Shown here piece after piece: positions 10,350 to 22,633 of a stretch of DNA of 64,000 bases (position 1 is the first letter of the stretch; each line of letters starts with the position of its first letter). Below the pieces are notes generated by a model, which did no database searches, was not told the DNA's origin, and saw only the letters and a program-made list of their open reading frames with translations. A program made the translations under genes and the position numbers. Source of the DNA: Desmodus rotundus. Its lineage: Eukaryota; Chordata; Mammalia; Chiroptera; Phyllostomidae. Location: assembly GCF_022682495.2 (NCBI RefSeq), contig NC_071387.1:193976143-194040142 (forward strand), in the 5' to 3' direction.

Positions 10350-13300
10350 TCAGAATATATAATTGAATTAGAGATACTAATTTGGAAGACACTTTATAAT
10401 ATTCTTTACTTAAAGAAAATTTATACCATAGAAAGTTACATTTTCACAGTAAGGACAGCATAACTACTGTTATAAAAGATTTACAAGTATTTTGTAATCT
10501 TTTTCTGTCATCTTACAGATTAAAGCATACTAAAATATTACTAGTATTTCACCTCTTCTTGTCCTCCCTCCTCTGTCCATGGAGATTCCTTTCTGATCAT
10601 GATGTATAAAGTTTAACTGTTCTTATATAATAAAGGCCTATCCCGCTGGCCTAATTCCTTCTTTTAAGAAAAACTTATTCTTACGTAGCTTGTTCAGTGA
10701 AAAAGAGCTTACAGACAAATGAATAGCAAGTTTTTGCTGAGAGATAAACAGATGAAAATGTGATGGCTTGATAACTTTGATGCACTTAATAATTTACTCA
10801 TCTGGTATTACTTTATTCATACTAGATCCAAGTTAATGAGGTTGGAAGTCAGAATATGTTTAAAAAAATTAATTGGAATGAAAATTTTCCACAAGGAGCT
10901 CTTCTCTCAGCAGGCATGCATGTCGCTAAAACAAATTTTATCCACTGAAGTTCAAAAATCATTCCCTCATAACATACACAGAAGCATGTTCCAGCATCAC
11001 AAAGGGAGCTCTTTCTCAACAAAATAAAAAGAAACTAATACAGATGTACAAAGTTTAAGTATTTAAAATGCAAGTAAGGAAACAATTATTCATAAACAGA
11101 GAGAGAAAAATGGAAAAGGAAAGTTTGGTTTGAGGTTTCAAACTCTTTTCTGCATCCTTAGTCATTCTACTCTACGCTTGAGAGAAAATAGAGGATTCTT
11201 GTGAACAGGGGAAGATTATTACAAGAGCAGCAAGAATATTAGAGGTTAGTGAAAATAATAAATATTTTTATTGAATAAATGTTAAATGTATAAGGTATAT
11301 ATATTTTACAGATGATTATATACAACATAAAATATGAACAGACTACTGAATATAAACAGTTTTTAAAGATTGAATAAATACATTTTCAAAGGGATAACAG
11401 GAATAGATATACAATGTATTGCAAGATTTAGTTTATGCTGAGTTATAAATATTTTAGCTATTTTCCTTAAATTTGAAGTGCCAGAAATTTGTAACACTTT
11501 CATTTAACTTATAATTAAGATAGCTTATAGCAATCTAGATTTACAACATTTTAACTCAAAATGTAGTCCAAGGATCAGGGCTATATTTTACTATTTATTT
11601 ACCTGACCCTTCCAAACAATCATATTCTATATACCTATGAATATTCAAATAGATTGTACTATACCTTTTATTCCAAGTAATTCATAAAGCACCACTAGAT
11701 TATTTATTTATTTTGAGATTATTTATTTAAACAAACTTATGTGATGTATATTTACATTTATATTATTTATTTTTTTCTTCTATTTTCATTACTTGATTCA
11801 GTCTCATGCCTTCTTGACATCCCGAAGGCTGACCTCTAATGCTACTGAGCTACGATGTCTTCTGGATTTGCTTATGCTCAGCTAGTGGGAGACAGGAGAA
11901 GAGAAAGATCAGATAATGCGGTACCTTACCTCCTCTCCTAGCTGAGCTACCATTTGGCAGTGGCTCCTTTTTCTAACACTGCAGTGGCTGCTTTGCAGTC
12001 TTCTACCATGCCATCCACTCTAAGAGATTGTGGACAACTTTCTTCTACCTCTACATTGCAGGCCTAAGAGTGATAAAGATTTCCTTTGCATCTTCTTTTA
12101 TCTTTCTTCTGTCTCATTGGTCTTACCTATGTTTTTCTTAAACCCTCACATCTTGTCTACAATGTTTTCATTAAACTGCCTTCAATCACTCCATTTCCGT
12201 ATGTTTCAGGGATGCTGACATGTTCAAGTTATGTACTGTAGAACACACTAGTTTCAAGTTGTATAGGAACATTGTAGCATCTAAAGTTGTCTTAGGTCAA
12301 TCAAAAATGTGGAAATAAATAAATGCTACTTTGAAATAATGAATAATGTCTGAAATAAAATGCCTATTTAGAAAATAGTAAAAAGCAAAATAAATGTACT
12401 TGTGAAAGTAAAATAAGCATCTACTCCATCATCTAATTTTAAATTAAAATTCAGTCAAAATACTTTTGATTATGCCTTTTAAAAGGGCATTAAGCAATAG
12501 TATATGAGAATGGCACAAAGTGAAAAAAGACTATGTAAGCATGCTGGGCAATTTCAGCCACTTGGAGAGCAGGGGAACAATCCATGCATTAAAAATACTC
12601 AGAGTTCTTTGCAGTGCTCATTCATCTGAGCAGCCACAGACCTTGAAGTCTAATGATGAAGCAGGTGACAAACTGCCAGGAATACTAATCTTTAATCAAC
12701 CATATTTGAAGCATGAAATTCTCACCCCAGGAAGGTGATTAGTTAATTTAATGGAAATAGAATGGGAAATATGTAGAGAAGAATACTTAGAATATCGTTG
12801 TCTGTTAATTGCTCTTAGAATTTAAAGAGTAAGATGTCTCTTTAACTGGAACTTACATAGTTATTTTCCCAACTAAACATTGTAATTCCTAATGATCAAG
12901 TAGGAAATGTTTCTTTTGGTACTCTTTATAGAAACAAAATGATTGTGACTCAATTGCCTTCATGCTTTTTATACTTTTAAACCATGATTTCATAACTTTG
13001 ATAAATTTTGGCATTATTAATAAAATAACAACAAAGCTAAGTAGAATCCCATTAAGCATATAATTAGTAACATATGATGGCTGACAGAATAATCCAATTA
13101 GTTGTAGTCTTTTACTGGAGTGTAAGACTGTCCCCACAAAAGTGACTTACAGTGTTTAATCAATTTTTTTACTGCAAAACATAAATGAATATGAGATGTG
13201 TACATTGACATCTTGGGAGTTCAATCAGATGCTTCCTGTCTTTATAGATTTTATGGTCTGGGGAATATATACTGCCTGATTGGATCCCATTTAACCATGA

Positions 13301-15248
13301 TATTTCTACATATTTTGTACCTGAGTATATGCCAGGAAAGTTATTTTAATTGCCTGGATGAAATAAATGGTATTAGTGCTTCAGGTAAAAGTTTATCATA
13401 AAATACCCAAGCTGTAAACAACTGTCCTTGAAACCAAGCCATTTTCTCTTTTAGAATGAAATATAATACCTAATTAATGTTACAAATTTGGGGACTTAAT
13501 ATTTTGTCATTTTTATTTGGAGAAATTTTGAACTGTTATAAAATTTATGCAATAAATCTATTCAAGTTAAACTATAAACCAGTTTAAGCAAAGTACTTTA
13601 AAATAACTTTACTGATATTTTATGTCTTATAACTTTATATTTTTTTGTTGTAGAAAATGATGCACTTATAATAGTTTATTGCTCATGTTTTTTATTTGAT
13701 TTACTAATTAACACAAAGTTAAAGTGTTACTTTTTAATTTTATTCATGTTTCTTAGCATAATTGATTAAGCTATTTATGTAGGTTTAAAAGTTATATAGC
13801 AAAATTATATTTAGAGGAGTATACTGGCATTAAAATATCAAAGTGATATTACTGTGAGCTTATGTGAATCTTTCCAACCTATAGTCATTAATTACATGTG
13901 CTACATGGATGTCCAAATACTGACATTTTTCAAATCATATTTTAAAGGAAATTGATTGTGGAATTTTTCAGAAGATTTTATTATTATAAGAAGAAAAAAT
14001 AAATAGGCCCCAGTACCAATTTGAAATTCACATTGACACCTTACACTGTTGAGAAACAAATAGGAAGTCATTGGCAAAGGAAGAATAATAGTGAATCTGA
14101 AATTAGAAATGACTCATATTCCCATAATTGCGTTCAAGAGGTAAATAACATATTTGCTTTACACATCACCTTCAACTAGTGAGAGTAAGAAGCCTTGTAT
14201 TGTGAAAAGATAAATTGTGTTACTGATATCTAGCATGTTAATATTAGAAAAATTGAGTTGCTCATACTATGTGTATTTGATTAAAAGGCAAAACTGACTA
14301 TTTTCCTGGATTGTGGTGACACATAAAATGTGACTGAAATAATTACATTGCGGTTTTATATTTTTGCATAAAAGTTCTGTAAATAATTGGGGAAAACCTC
14401 CTGTAGACTGCCCAAACAGGAGCTAAAGGAATCTATAAATCCTCTCTCAACATTAGGAGAAAATACAAATAGGGCATTATGTGGCAAGTTTTTAAAGAGT
14501 TGGGAATCAACTAATCCTTCTCTTCCTGATGTTTCTGGGATTTTCCAAATCTATACTGAAAAAACAAAACAGAACGACAGAATAAAGATTCAATAAATAT
14601 TTACTCAAAATCTCAACTTGAAAAGTTGCCAATCCCAGCAAGAAGGCATCATCAGCTACCGCTTACCCAGGTGCTGGGATGTCATAGTAGAGGCCCTCGC
14701 CCAGGACCAATATGAAAGCACGAGAGATGTTTGAGAAAGCAGAAGGTGACTGTGCTCCAGGATGGAGTCAATGCTCACAAAGAATGAGTCTCCGCTGTGG
14801 CTGTGGACAGGGAGTGGGTTATGGGATAGGTTGATGGCTGTGCTTATTTGTTCCCCATTTTGCCCTGAAGACTACTGACTCAAGGCAGGAAAGAAGCCAA
14901 GAGAAAATATAAACCAGGGTACTCTTTGGTAACAGCTCAGGTGAAACACTGATAGCAGTAAATACAGGTGGGCTGTGTAGCCTCTGAAAATGATCTACAA
15001 TGAAAGATGCTAAAAAAATTAAACATTTTCCACTTTCTACCTCTCTTATTAAATTCAAATTGACTCCAGCAAACCCAGGCTTGCTGTTCCTATACCCTTT
15101 TCCATTACTATCACAACACAAAATTCTTCAAATCTTCTAAGAAATTGAATAATGAACAAGTCTTAGAACAAAGTACAGCAGACTGACTTTTCCCAATCTG
15201 TCATATCAAATCTTTAGACTTCTTGTTTTAACTCTGCCACACTAACCA
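10350..15248. other. Unassigned, mostly AT-rich sequence
   Basis: No confident gene, RNA gene or transposon recognised over nearly 5 kb. Two patches are less AT-rich: 11810-12200 and 14600-14830. Both could be old LTR or unique sequence, but I cannot name them. Scattered frames of 60-100 codons (such as 14819-15121 minus) lack recognisable domains. Confidence 0.5.
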
Positions 15249-15260
15249 CTCATTTATCTT

Positions 15261-15473
15261 TTTTTAAAAATGTATTTATTTAGTTTTTTAGAGATGGGGG
15301 AAGGGAGGGAGGAAGAGAGGGAGAGAAACGTCAATGTGTGGTTGCCTCTTGCACACCCCCTACTGGGGACCTGCCTGGCCCAACCCCCAGGCATGTGCCC
15401 TGACCAGGAATTGCACTAGCAATGCTTTGGTTCACAGGCTGGAACTCAATCCACTGAGCTACACCAGGCAGGG
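15261..15473 (-). mobile_element. Ves SINE with perfect 12-bp target duplication
   Basis: Reverse-strand Ves SINE: poly(A) tail as the t-run near 15261, purine tract, 'ccccctactggggacc', 'aggcatgtgccctgaccaggaatt', and 'tccactgagctacaccaggcaggg' at the head. Flanks are identical: ctcatttatctt at 15249-15260 and 15474-15485. The perfect duplication implies a young insertion. Confidence 0.97.
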
Positions 15474-15485
15474 CTCATTTATCTT

Positions 15486-16037
15486 CATCATTGATTGACC
15501 AACCAACCTCCTTCTCAAGTGTAATTTTTATGGCTGAGGCATTTAGAGTTCTCTAAGAATCTGAGGAGTATGCAAAAAGTCGGGGAGAAATGAAGTGGTT
15601 GACTCCTCCTGAATTATATACAAAAGACAGTCACATGTAAAATGGCGTAGATGTTTTCTCACTCCAGAGGGAGACCCAACCAATTTACACATAAGTTTAC
15701 AAAAACAATTCGCAAGATTTCTAAGAACATAACATGAAATAAAGCTATAGTTGTTAATGAGGCATAAGCCATACTTGTGGGGAGAGGAGATAGTTTGATG
15801 CATTTTTTGTGATGTTAACATGACCTTGTTTTACTTGTACTTAGTCAAGAGTGTGATGTGATTTTTTTATCTCCTTTCATCAAAGATACACCTGACCCTG
15901 GTGTCCTGTGAGATTATTTTTGCTCAATAGTGGAACAGTACATGTGCCCACCAGGCAACACTGAGTCCTAGATATCAGTATCAGAGGACCTCTCCTATCA
16001 GAGGCTCCTATTCTCTTGCTCAAAATATATCTCCTTG
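15486..16037. other. Unassigned sequence
   Basis: No gene or clear repeat seen. The 92-codon minus frame at 15543-15821 has no recognisable domain. Confidence 0.45.
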
Positions 16038-16218
16038 TCCCTGATCCCTGTGGCTCAGTTCACTGGGCATCATCTTCAACCTGAAAGGCTGAAAGGTTTG
16101 ATTCCTTGGGTTGCAGAAGAAGCAACAGATTGATTTTACACATCAATGTTTCTCTCCCTCTCTTTTTCCTTCCCCTTCCCCTCTCTCTAAAAATAAATAA
16201 ATAAAATATTTAAAAATA
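16038..16218 (+). mobile_element. Ves SINE, internally deleted
   Basis: Head 'ccctgatccctgtggctcag', then 'gggcatcatcttcaacctgaaaggctgaaaggtttgattcc'. The usual middle (second half of the tRNA-like part and the ggccaggtcc region) is missing, joining directly to 'gaagcaacagattgat', a pyrimidine tract and aaaataaataaataaaa. No convincing target duplication. Confidence 0.9.
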
Positions 16219-17575
16219 ATATGTGTTCTTAACATCAGGTACACCATGATATAGCATCAATGTCCTTTTCTCCAACCAAACTAAAAAACTTAATGACTTT
16301 TCTTCCAAAAGCTGGATAATGTATCCATTACCTAGAAAGGAGTTTGTGCATGCAAGGAATTTCAGAACATGCACTTTTACATGTATTCAAACATGTGTGC
16401 CCACTTCACTTAATAGTCTAAATTAAGTAGGGAAAAGAGAGTCTTATTTTCTTTTAATCATGTGTAGTCGAACCTCCAAAGCCTGGCTCCCGTAGTGCTG
16501 TTTCGTACACTAACTTCCTCCTCTCTGCGTCATCGAATTATTGTAGCCTCCTCACCTTGAGTATCACTCAGCTTCTGAACTGGGTCATTATATTTTTTAA
16601 AATAAATCTCTTCAGAACAATTTTTATGTTTCTCAGATTTGAGGCGATCATAGATTTTGCTCTTAAATTGATACGGCAATTAGCGCCCCTCCGATAGAAC
16701 ATCGTGTTATGCTGTACAGGATGATCACATTTGTGCCTCCTCCTTCTCCACTAGATTATATGTTCATTTTAGGTAATAACTAGTCATCATTGAAACATTC
16801 AATATCTAGTCTTCGGTAGTGTCCAGACACAAGCCCTCCTTTTTATGTCTTCTCAAAGTAATAACTCTTTGAAGTGAAAGAAAATTTGAACTGAATTGCT
16901 TCAGCGTCAAAGTGCTAAGGACTCTATATGAGTATGTGCATTTTAACACATATTCATATAGTTTTTTAAAATTTAAAATAGCTTCCTTAAAACTATTTTT
17001 ATGAATATATTAATGCATATTAATATGTCACATCTAATGGACAAAGGTTTGAAAGTTGCTGTCAGCAGAAGCTTGCCCATCTTTTAATTACTGTTAATGA
17101 TACAAATATTAAGCAGTTAAATACGTGTGGGAAAAAATCTATATTAAAAACAATGTTCCTCTTATGTACTAAGAAAATTTTCAATTTTGGAAAAGTAAAG
17201 AATGAATTAATTTTATAAATATACAACAGTCAAACACACTCTAAAATATAAAGTTGTAAACTAATATATTAAGGATAACATGGAATTTACATGCAACTTA
17301 TGTAATGTAAGGATATGATACCTTAGTGTATATCTTATGTATGATACCTTTGTGGGTATACAAGGGGATATAATGATCTTAACTGTACTGCAGCAGAAAT
17401 AAACATACAACCTTTAGTGATATAGGAGGCGTGAGATGTGAGATATGAGAGAGACTGGAGCAATATAGATGGTCATAATGGCCTTTGAGTTAAAAACATA
17501 ATTGGTAGGGAATAGGCTCAGTGACCCTGGTAAAGATGACCAAAGAATTGTCATGTTCCAGTTATAGAGAAATTG
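16219..17575. other. Unassigned sequence
   Basis: No gene or clear repeat. 16440-16860 is slightly less AT-rich; 16900-17400 is strongly AT-rich. Confidence 0.45.
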
Positions 17576-17577
17576 TA

Positions 17578-18183
17578 TTTATTTTTTAAATGTTTATTGA
17601 ACTTAATGGGGTGACATTTGTTAATCAAATTATATAGGTTTTAAGTGTACCATTGTATAACACATCATCTGTATATTGTATTGTGTGTTCACCCCTAAGG
17701 TCAAGTCTCCTGTCACCAGTTAATTCCCTGGAGGTAGAAGAACGTAATCTTGCACCTCCCTACAGTCCTTAATCTCTTAATCTCTGGGAATCACCATACT
17801 GTTGATTGTGTCTGAATTGTTTATTTTGCTTAATCCCTTTACTTCTTTCATCCAGCCTCCTAAACCCCCTCCCTTCTGACAATGTCAGTCTGTTTTCTGT
17901 ATCTTTGAGTCTGTTTCTATTTTGTTTATTTTGTCCATTAGATTCCACCTATAAATGAAATCATATAGTACTTGTCTTTCTCTGACTGGCGTATTTCATT
18001 TAGCATTAACTCTCCAGGTCCACCCATTTAGTCACAAATGGTACTATTTCACTCTTTCACATGGCCAGATAATATTCTGTTGTATATATACACCACTACT
18101 TTTTTTATCCACTTATCTATATTGATGGGCACTCGAGTGGCTTCCATATCTTGGCTACTATAAATAAGGTAGCAATGAACATA
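17578..18183 (-). mobile_element. L1 3' end, antisense, 5'-truncated (L1 tail family 1)
   Basis: Starts with a t-rich stretch (poly(A) on the minus strand), then 'ggggtgacatttgttaat', 'acacatcatctgtatattgt', the C-rich block, 'aatgaaatcatatagtacttgtc', and 'tattctgttgtatatatacacc' through 'gatgggcactcgagtggcttcc' to 'caatgaacatagg'. This is the antisense of the L1 ORF2 end and 3' UTR. Related tails lie at 48327 and 56963. No clear target duplication. Confidence 0.9.
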
Positions 18184-19910
18184 GGGAGGACACAGAAACA
18201 GTAAAAGCCAGGAAAGAACACCAAACACCCCCACATTTAACCTGAATTGTGTGAATTGTCAATGATAAATAATAAAACATAGTTTAGGGTCAAAGAAGAC
18301 TCAAGGAATTTTAAAGTACCCATAACTCTTAGGATGCAATGTGATTAGAGAGAGGAAGTCTATCAAGGCATCTAAGCTATACATGCAAAGAATGAATTCC
18401 TTTCCCAAATTATAAATCCTTTGGAAATGCAGAGAATTCAGTGGCATTTTTTCCACTCTGGGAAAAATCCCAGTATTGTTACGGGAAATCCAGTCCTCCC
18501 CGTGTTTCCACCTGCTTGCCTCTGTCTCCAAAGATCTCACACTCTCTCTTATCTTGTTTTGTTTTCTCTTATTAAAACAGATCTTTTCTGCTTTTACCAC
18601 AGTCTATTTTCTCAATTAATATTGTATATTTCTTCTACCCTCTGAAATGTATTGTTGCGGGTGCAGTAAATTTCTACAGGTTGTGAAAGGGATTCATCAT
18701 AAATAGTTAAAATACAATGAGATATGTGTCTATATCATGCCTTTGTTTCAAGGATTCTGGAACATGTGTCCATATGATAGGTTGAAAATAATTTATAAAA
18801 TACTATTTTGCCTCCCTGAAGTTTCCTGATCTAGTGATGAAAGACCCAGGGAACTCAGGAAGTGTTTCAGTTTCTGGAATCTTTCCTACATTGGAGTCAC
18901 CTGCATACAGTTGGCCCATGACATCTAAGATTAGCACATAAAAACCTACATTTTAACTGCCAGCTTTCCTCTCTGTCTCTGCCGTGCCAGTACATGGAAG
19001 TGACCTGATGGTCAGGACAGCATAGTGTTTATCGTCTGATCCTTAGTTTCAAGTTTCTATTGTGATTCTTCAGCATTTTTAATGTCTTTTACCTGTGTTA
19101 AAGTATATAATTATAGATTATTTAATCCAAATTCTTTACTCACCCTGTAGATTATACTTATTGTCTAAAAAATGTTATGTCTGACTATATTATATAATAA
19201 TACAACATAGAGAAACTCTCCCATAAATAGCATATATATTAACACATGCACAATTATTGTTTCATCTAAAAAGGACAGAACTTTAGTCACCTAATCCATA
19301 GGCAAATGCAGGAAAAATTCCTGCAGTTTAGCACATTAAGAAAGATGTATCTCAGGGCTCTCTTGTGATCTCAACTACTCCACATAATTTTGCTGAAGAT
19401 CTCATTGCCGATTTATTAGCACATTTTTTCTCTCTAACTGCTTACTTGTTTAGATCATTATGGGCCTGCAGCCTGCCTAGGCTGCTGAGGTCAGTCCAAG
19501 GACAGTTCTGTATTGCCTCTGTCAACATTCCAGTCCCCTCGGAGCCTGTTCAGTTCAATCTCATGTGTAACCTTTGACTGCAAGGTTATCTCCGTCTAAA
19601 ATGCTTGGCAAACCTGTGAAACAACACGCAATTTACACGTCATCAGCCCGGTATAATCGGAAACTGCCGCTATCAGAATGCACAGCAGAGTGATTATTGC
19701 TTCGAGGACTTGGGGTGGTGGTCTTTCCAGCAAGTCAGAAGAGTTTCCTAATAAACCTCAAAATGGTTTTAATATAATCCAGAAAAAATATAATCAAGTC
19801 TTATAAAAAGTTGAAGTTAAAATAGGAAGTGAAGGAGAAGCAATACGAAAAGTGAATTGTAATATTTTGGTATTCATTATCACTACGTTGTATGAAATAG
19901 CAGAGTAATG

Positions 19911-19933
19911 ATTTCATTTTTATAAAATGAAAT
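19911..19933. repeat. 10-bp inverted repeat hairpin
   Basis: Arms ATTTCATTTT and AAAATGAAAT are separated by tat. They are followed by a second short symmetric pair, tagctata-tagcaa-tagctata. AT-rich and probably without function. Confidence 0.6.
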
Positions 19934-20689
19934 AGCTATATAGCAATAGCTATATTCTCTCTCTTTCAACATTAATATTCTATGCAAGGTTTAATGTTTT
20001 GGATGTCCACCACAAGGGCATTGTTATTTGATGATGGATAGTGAGGAAGCACTTTAGCACATTAATGAGTTACTAATTGTTCTGAAGATAGCAATAATAA
20101 CTAGAAGCTGAAAATATCTTCATACTGTCACTAATGGACTCATTTTAAAAATAGAGATAATTTTACTATAAACATTATAATATATATTAGAGATGGCTGA
20201 TTAGAAGAATAGTCTCAATTATGCTTATCCTCCGTATGTTAAATCATTGAATTAAAAATAATAAGAAATTCATGTTGGATTCAATAGGCAAAAATATAAA
20301 TGGTATCTATTGGTCCTTTCCTCTACCATTTCCACAAACTTTATGTATGTTCTAAAAGAGAAGACACAGATTTTTATAGCATTCTCCACAGAAATTAATC
20401 ACACTGGATTTCAGATTATTCATCTATTAAAATTCAGGAGATGATACAAATCCATTTGTTCTTTCACTGACTCATTTCAGCCAACACTTAACACAAACCT
20501 GACTCTTGACACACTGAATGGAAATTGGCTAAGGTCTTGTCAGAAGAAAACTGGAGAAATATCTTTGTCCGTAGGGAAACATGGAAATAAATGAACCTAA
20601 TATTGCAAGAATAATAGCTACAATATGTGTCAAAGTTCATCTAATTCCCCTTTATACTGTATGTAAACTATGTGTAATATGTTAGGTGA

Positions 20690-20707
20690 TATATATATAT
20701 ATATATG
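20690..20707. repeat. (TA)n microsatellite
   Basis: Nine uninterrupted AT/TA dinucleotides. Confidence 0.95.
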
Positions 20708-21029
20708 TTTTATACCTGCATACTTAGATCTATATCTAGTATTCAAGAACAAACCCTGTAACACTATTTCTGTAGAATAAGAATGTTATTTTTTAATTGT
20801 TCTTTTAGGCCATTCACATACTTAGAGAAATGGGCAAGACTAAATTATTTGTTAATTGCACAAATGCATTATTTAGAAATAAAAGTTTTGCTAATTTTTA
20901 GCTAAAAATATGACAGAGTTTGGTGCATTTTTTCCAACAAGATGTGTGTATATTTCAATTATTAACCACTTAACTCATAGTGCTAATGACCAAATAGTTT
21001 TAAAATGATGTTTAAGATATTTCTTAATA

Positions 21030-21300
21030 ATAATTTTTAAAAGATTTTTAAAAACTATTTTAGATTTACAGAAAAGTTGTTACTAGAGTACAGTGTTTCA
21101 ATATACCTCACATTCTGTCTAATATTCCATTCATTACTACCTTATATTAACACGGTACATCTGTTCCAAAGTGAAAAAAAAACTTGATACAGTATTATTT
21201 ACTAACCACATTTTTGGATTTTTTTATTGTTTAACTTACTGTCTTAATCTTTTCAAGGATTCCACTCACAGTATGACATTATATTTACTTGTCATGTCTC
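21030..21300 (-). mobile_element. Old L1-type fragment, antisense
   Basis: 'tagatttacagaaaagttgt' followed by 'cctcacattctgtctaatattcc', 'ttatattaacacggtacatctgttcc', 'ttgatacagtattatttactaacc' and 'gattccactcacagtatgacatta' to 'tgtcatgtctc' matches a widespread old mammalian LINE segment in antisense. Family assignment (L1ME-like) is from memory. A younger L1 tail has landed at its right edge. Confidence 0.55.
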
Positions 21301-21302
21301 TT

Positions 21303-21875
21303 TATTTTTTTATTTTTTAAATTTTTAAAAATTAATTAATTAATTTTTATTCAGTTACAATTGTTTGCATTTTCTCCCCTTCCCTCCACCCCACCCCAGC
21401 CAGTCCCACCTCCCTCCCCCACCTCTACCTTCCCCCTTCATTTTGTCCTTGTGTCCTTTATAGTAGCTCCTATAGACCCCTCTCCCCACTATCCCCTCCC
21501 CACTCTCCTCTGGCTATTGTTACAATGTTTTAAATTTCAATGTCTCTGGTTATATTTTGTTTGCTTTTTTCTTTTCTTGATTATGTTCCAGTTAAAGGTG
21601 AAATCATATGGTATTTGTCCCTCACCCCTGGCTTATTTCACTTAGCATAACGCTCTCCAGTTCCATCCAAGCCGTCACAAAGGGTAGGAGTGCCTTCTTT
21701 CTTTCTGCTGTGTAGTATTCCATTGTGTACATGTACCATAGTTTTTTCATCCATTCTTTTACTGATGGGCACCTAGGTTGCTTCCAGCACTTGGCTCTTG
21801 TAAATTATGCTGCTATGAACATTGGAGTGCATAGATTCTTTTGGATTGGTGTTTGAGGGTTCTTAGGATATAGAA
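21303..21875 (-). mobile_element. L1 3' end, antisense (tail family 2, C-rich)
   Basis: AT-rich/T-rich start, then 'ttattcagttacaattgt', a long C-rich block (ccctccaccccaccccagcc), 'tgtgtcctttatagtag', 'caatgtctctggttatattttg', 'ttccagttaaaggtgaaatc', 'cacttagcataacgctctcc', 'ttccattgtgtacatgtacc' and 'gctgctatgaacattgg'. Same tail as 61011 and 62472, but longer. The C-rich block is G-rich in the element's sense strand. The 94-codon frame inside is a shadow. Confidence 0.92.
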
Positions 21876-21884
21876 ATTAAATTA

Positions 21885-22240
21885 AATTAAAATTAGTGCT
21901 CCAGTCACACTAGCCATATTTCAAGTGCCTTAAAAATCACATATGAGCCCTAACTGGCATGGCTCATCGGTCTGGGCATTATTCCACAAAACCAAAGGTC
22001 ACTGATTTGATTCCAGGTCAGGGTAAATGCCAGGGTTGTGCATTGGGTCGCAGTGGGGATGCCTGTGAGAGGCAACAGATCAATGTGTCTCTCCTTCACT
22101 TTCTCCCTCCCTTCCCCTTTCTCTAAAGTAAATAAATGAAATAGTTTTAAAAATCACATGTAACTAATGGTGGTTATATTGGAAAGTGCAGATATGGATC
22201 ATTTCCATCATTACAAAAACATTTTTTTCCTGAAAAATAT
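21885..22240 (+). mobile_element. hAT-like DNA transposon remnant interrupted by a SINE
   Basis: 'cagtcacactagccatatttcaagtgc' before the SINE and 'ggtggttatattggaaagtgcagatatgg-tcatttccatcatta' after it read as one degenerate element (usual phrases: actagccacatttcaagtgctcaatagccacatg and ttggacagcgcagatatagaacatttccatca). Joining across the SINE duplication restores the order. The exact MER family is not certain. Confidence 0.55.
21943..22146 (+). mobile_element. Ves SINE with perfect 13-bp target duplication
   Basis: Head 'gccctaactggcatggctcat', 'gattccaggtcagggtaaatgccaggg', 'gtgagaggcaacagatcaatg', pyrimidine tract and tail. Flanks ttaaaaatcacat at 21930-21942 and 22147-22159 are identical. 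The host sequence is a hAT remnant, so the SINE is younger. Confidence 0.96.
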
Positions 22241-22461
22241 AGATATGCTTTTCTCATTAATAGATCATTCCTCTTATTCACTGGATGCTACATTGATCAC
22301 ACCAGTCTTATCTTTGTTTGATATATTTTTTTCTTTGTTTCTCTTTGATTTTTAATACATTTTGCCACTTTTTGTTCTTTTTGGTATTTGATATGCTTGA
22401 GAATTCTATAGTTTGTATACTTCTCTGTTTGTTCTACTTGTATATTTTTAAGTAAATATTT

Positions 22462-22619
22462 AGAAAACAATTTATTCATTGATTTGAGAGAAAGAGAGAT
22501 TGATTTTCTGCTCCACTTATTTATTTGTTTATTCTTGCATGTACCCTGACTGGGGATCGAACCCACAACATTGGTGTATGTGATGATACTCTAACCAACT
22601 GAGCTACCTGGCCAGGGCC
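22462..22619 (-). mobile_element. Ves-type SINE, short subfamily, perfect 14-bp target duplication
   Basis: Minus strand head 'ggccctggccaggtagctcagttgg' with 'tagagtatcatcacatacacc', 'gtgggttcgatccccagtcaggg' (good B box) and 'tacatgcaagaataaacaaa', then a short purine-poor tail region. Its body differs from the other copies, lacking the ccccagtaggggg segment. ttaagtaaatattt occurs at 22448-22461 and 22620-22633. Confidence 0.92.
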
Positions 22620-22633
22620 TTAAGTAAATATTT

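Larger units (their letters stand above)
18190..21025. other. Unassigned AT-rich sequence
   Basis: No gene found. It holds a short perfect palindrome (19911-19933) and a TA run (20690-20707), listed separately. A less AT-rich patch at 19440-19720 is of unknown nature. Confidence 0.5.

Noticed and set aside
10618..10655. tatataataaaggccta, similar to the start of bat Helitrons (HeliBat)
   Set aside because: Match is short, no Helitron body or hairpin/CTAG end follows, and AT-rich words of this kind arise by chance.
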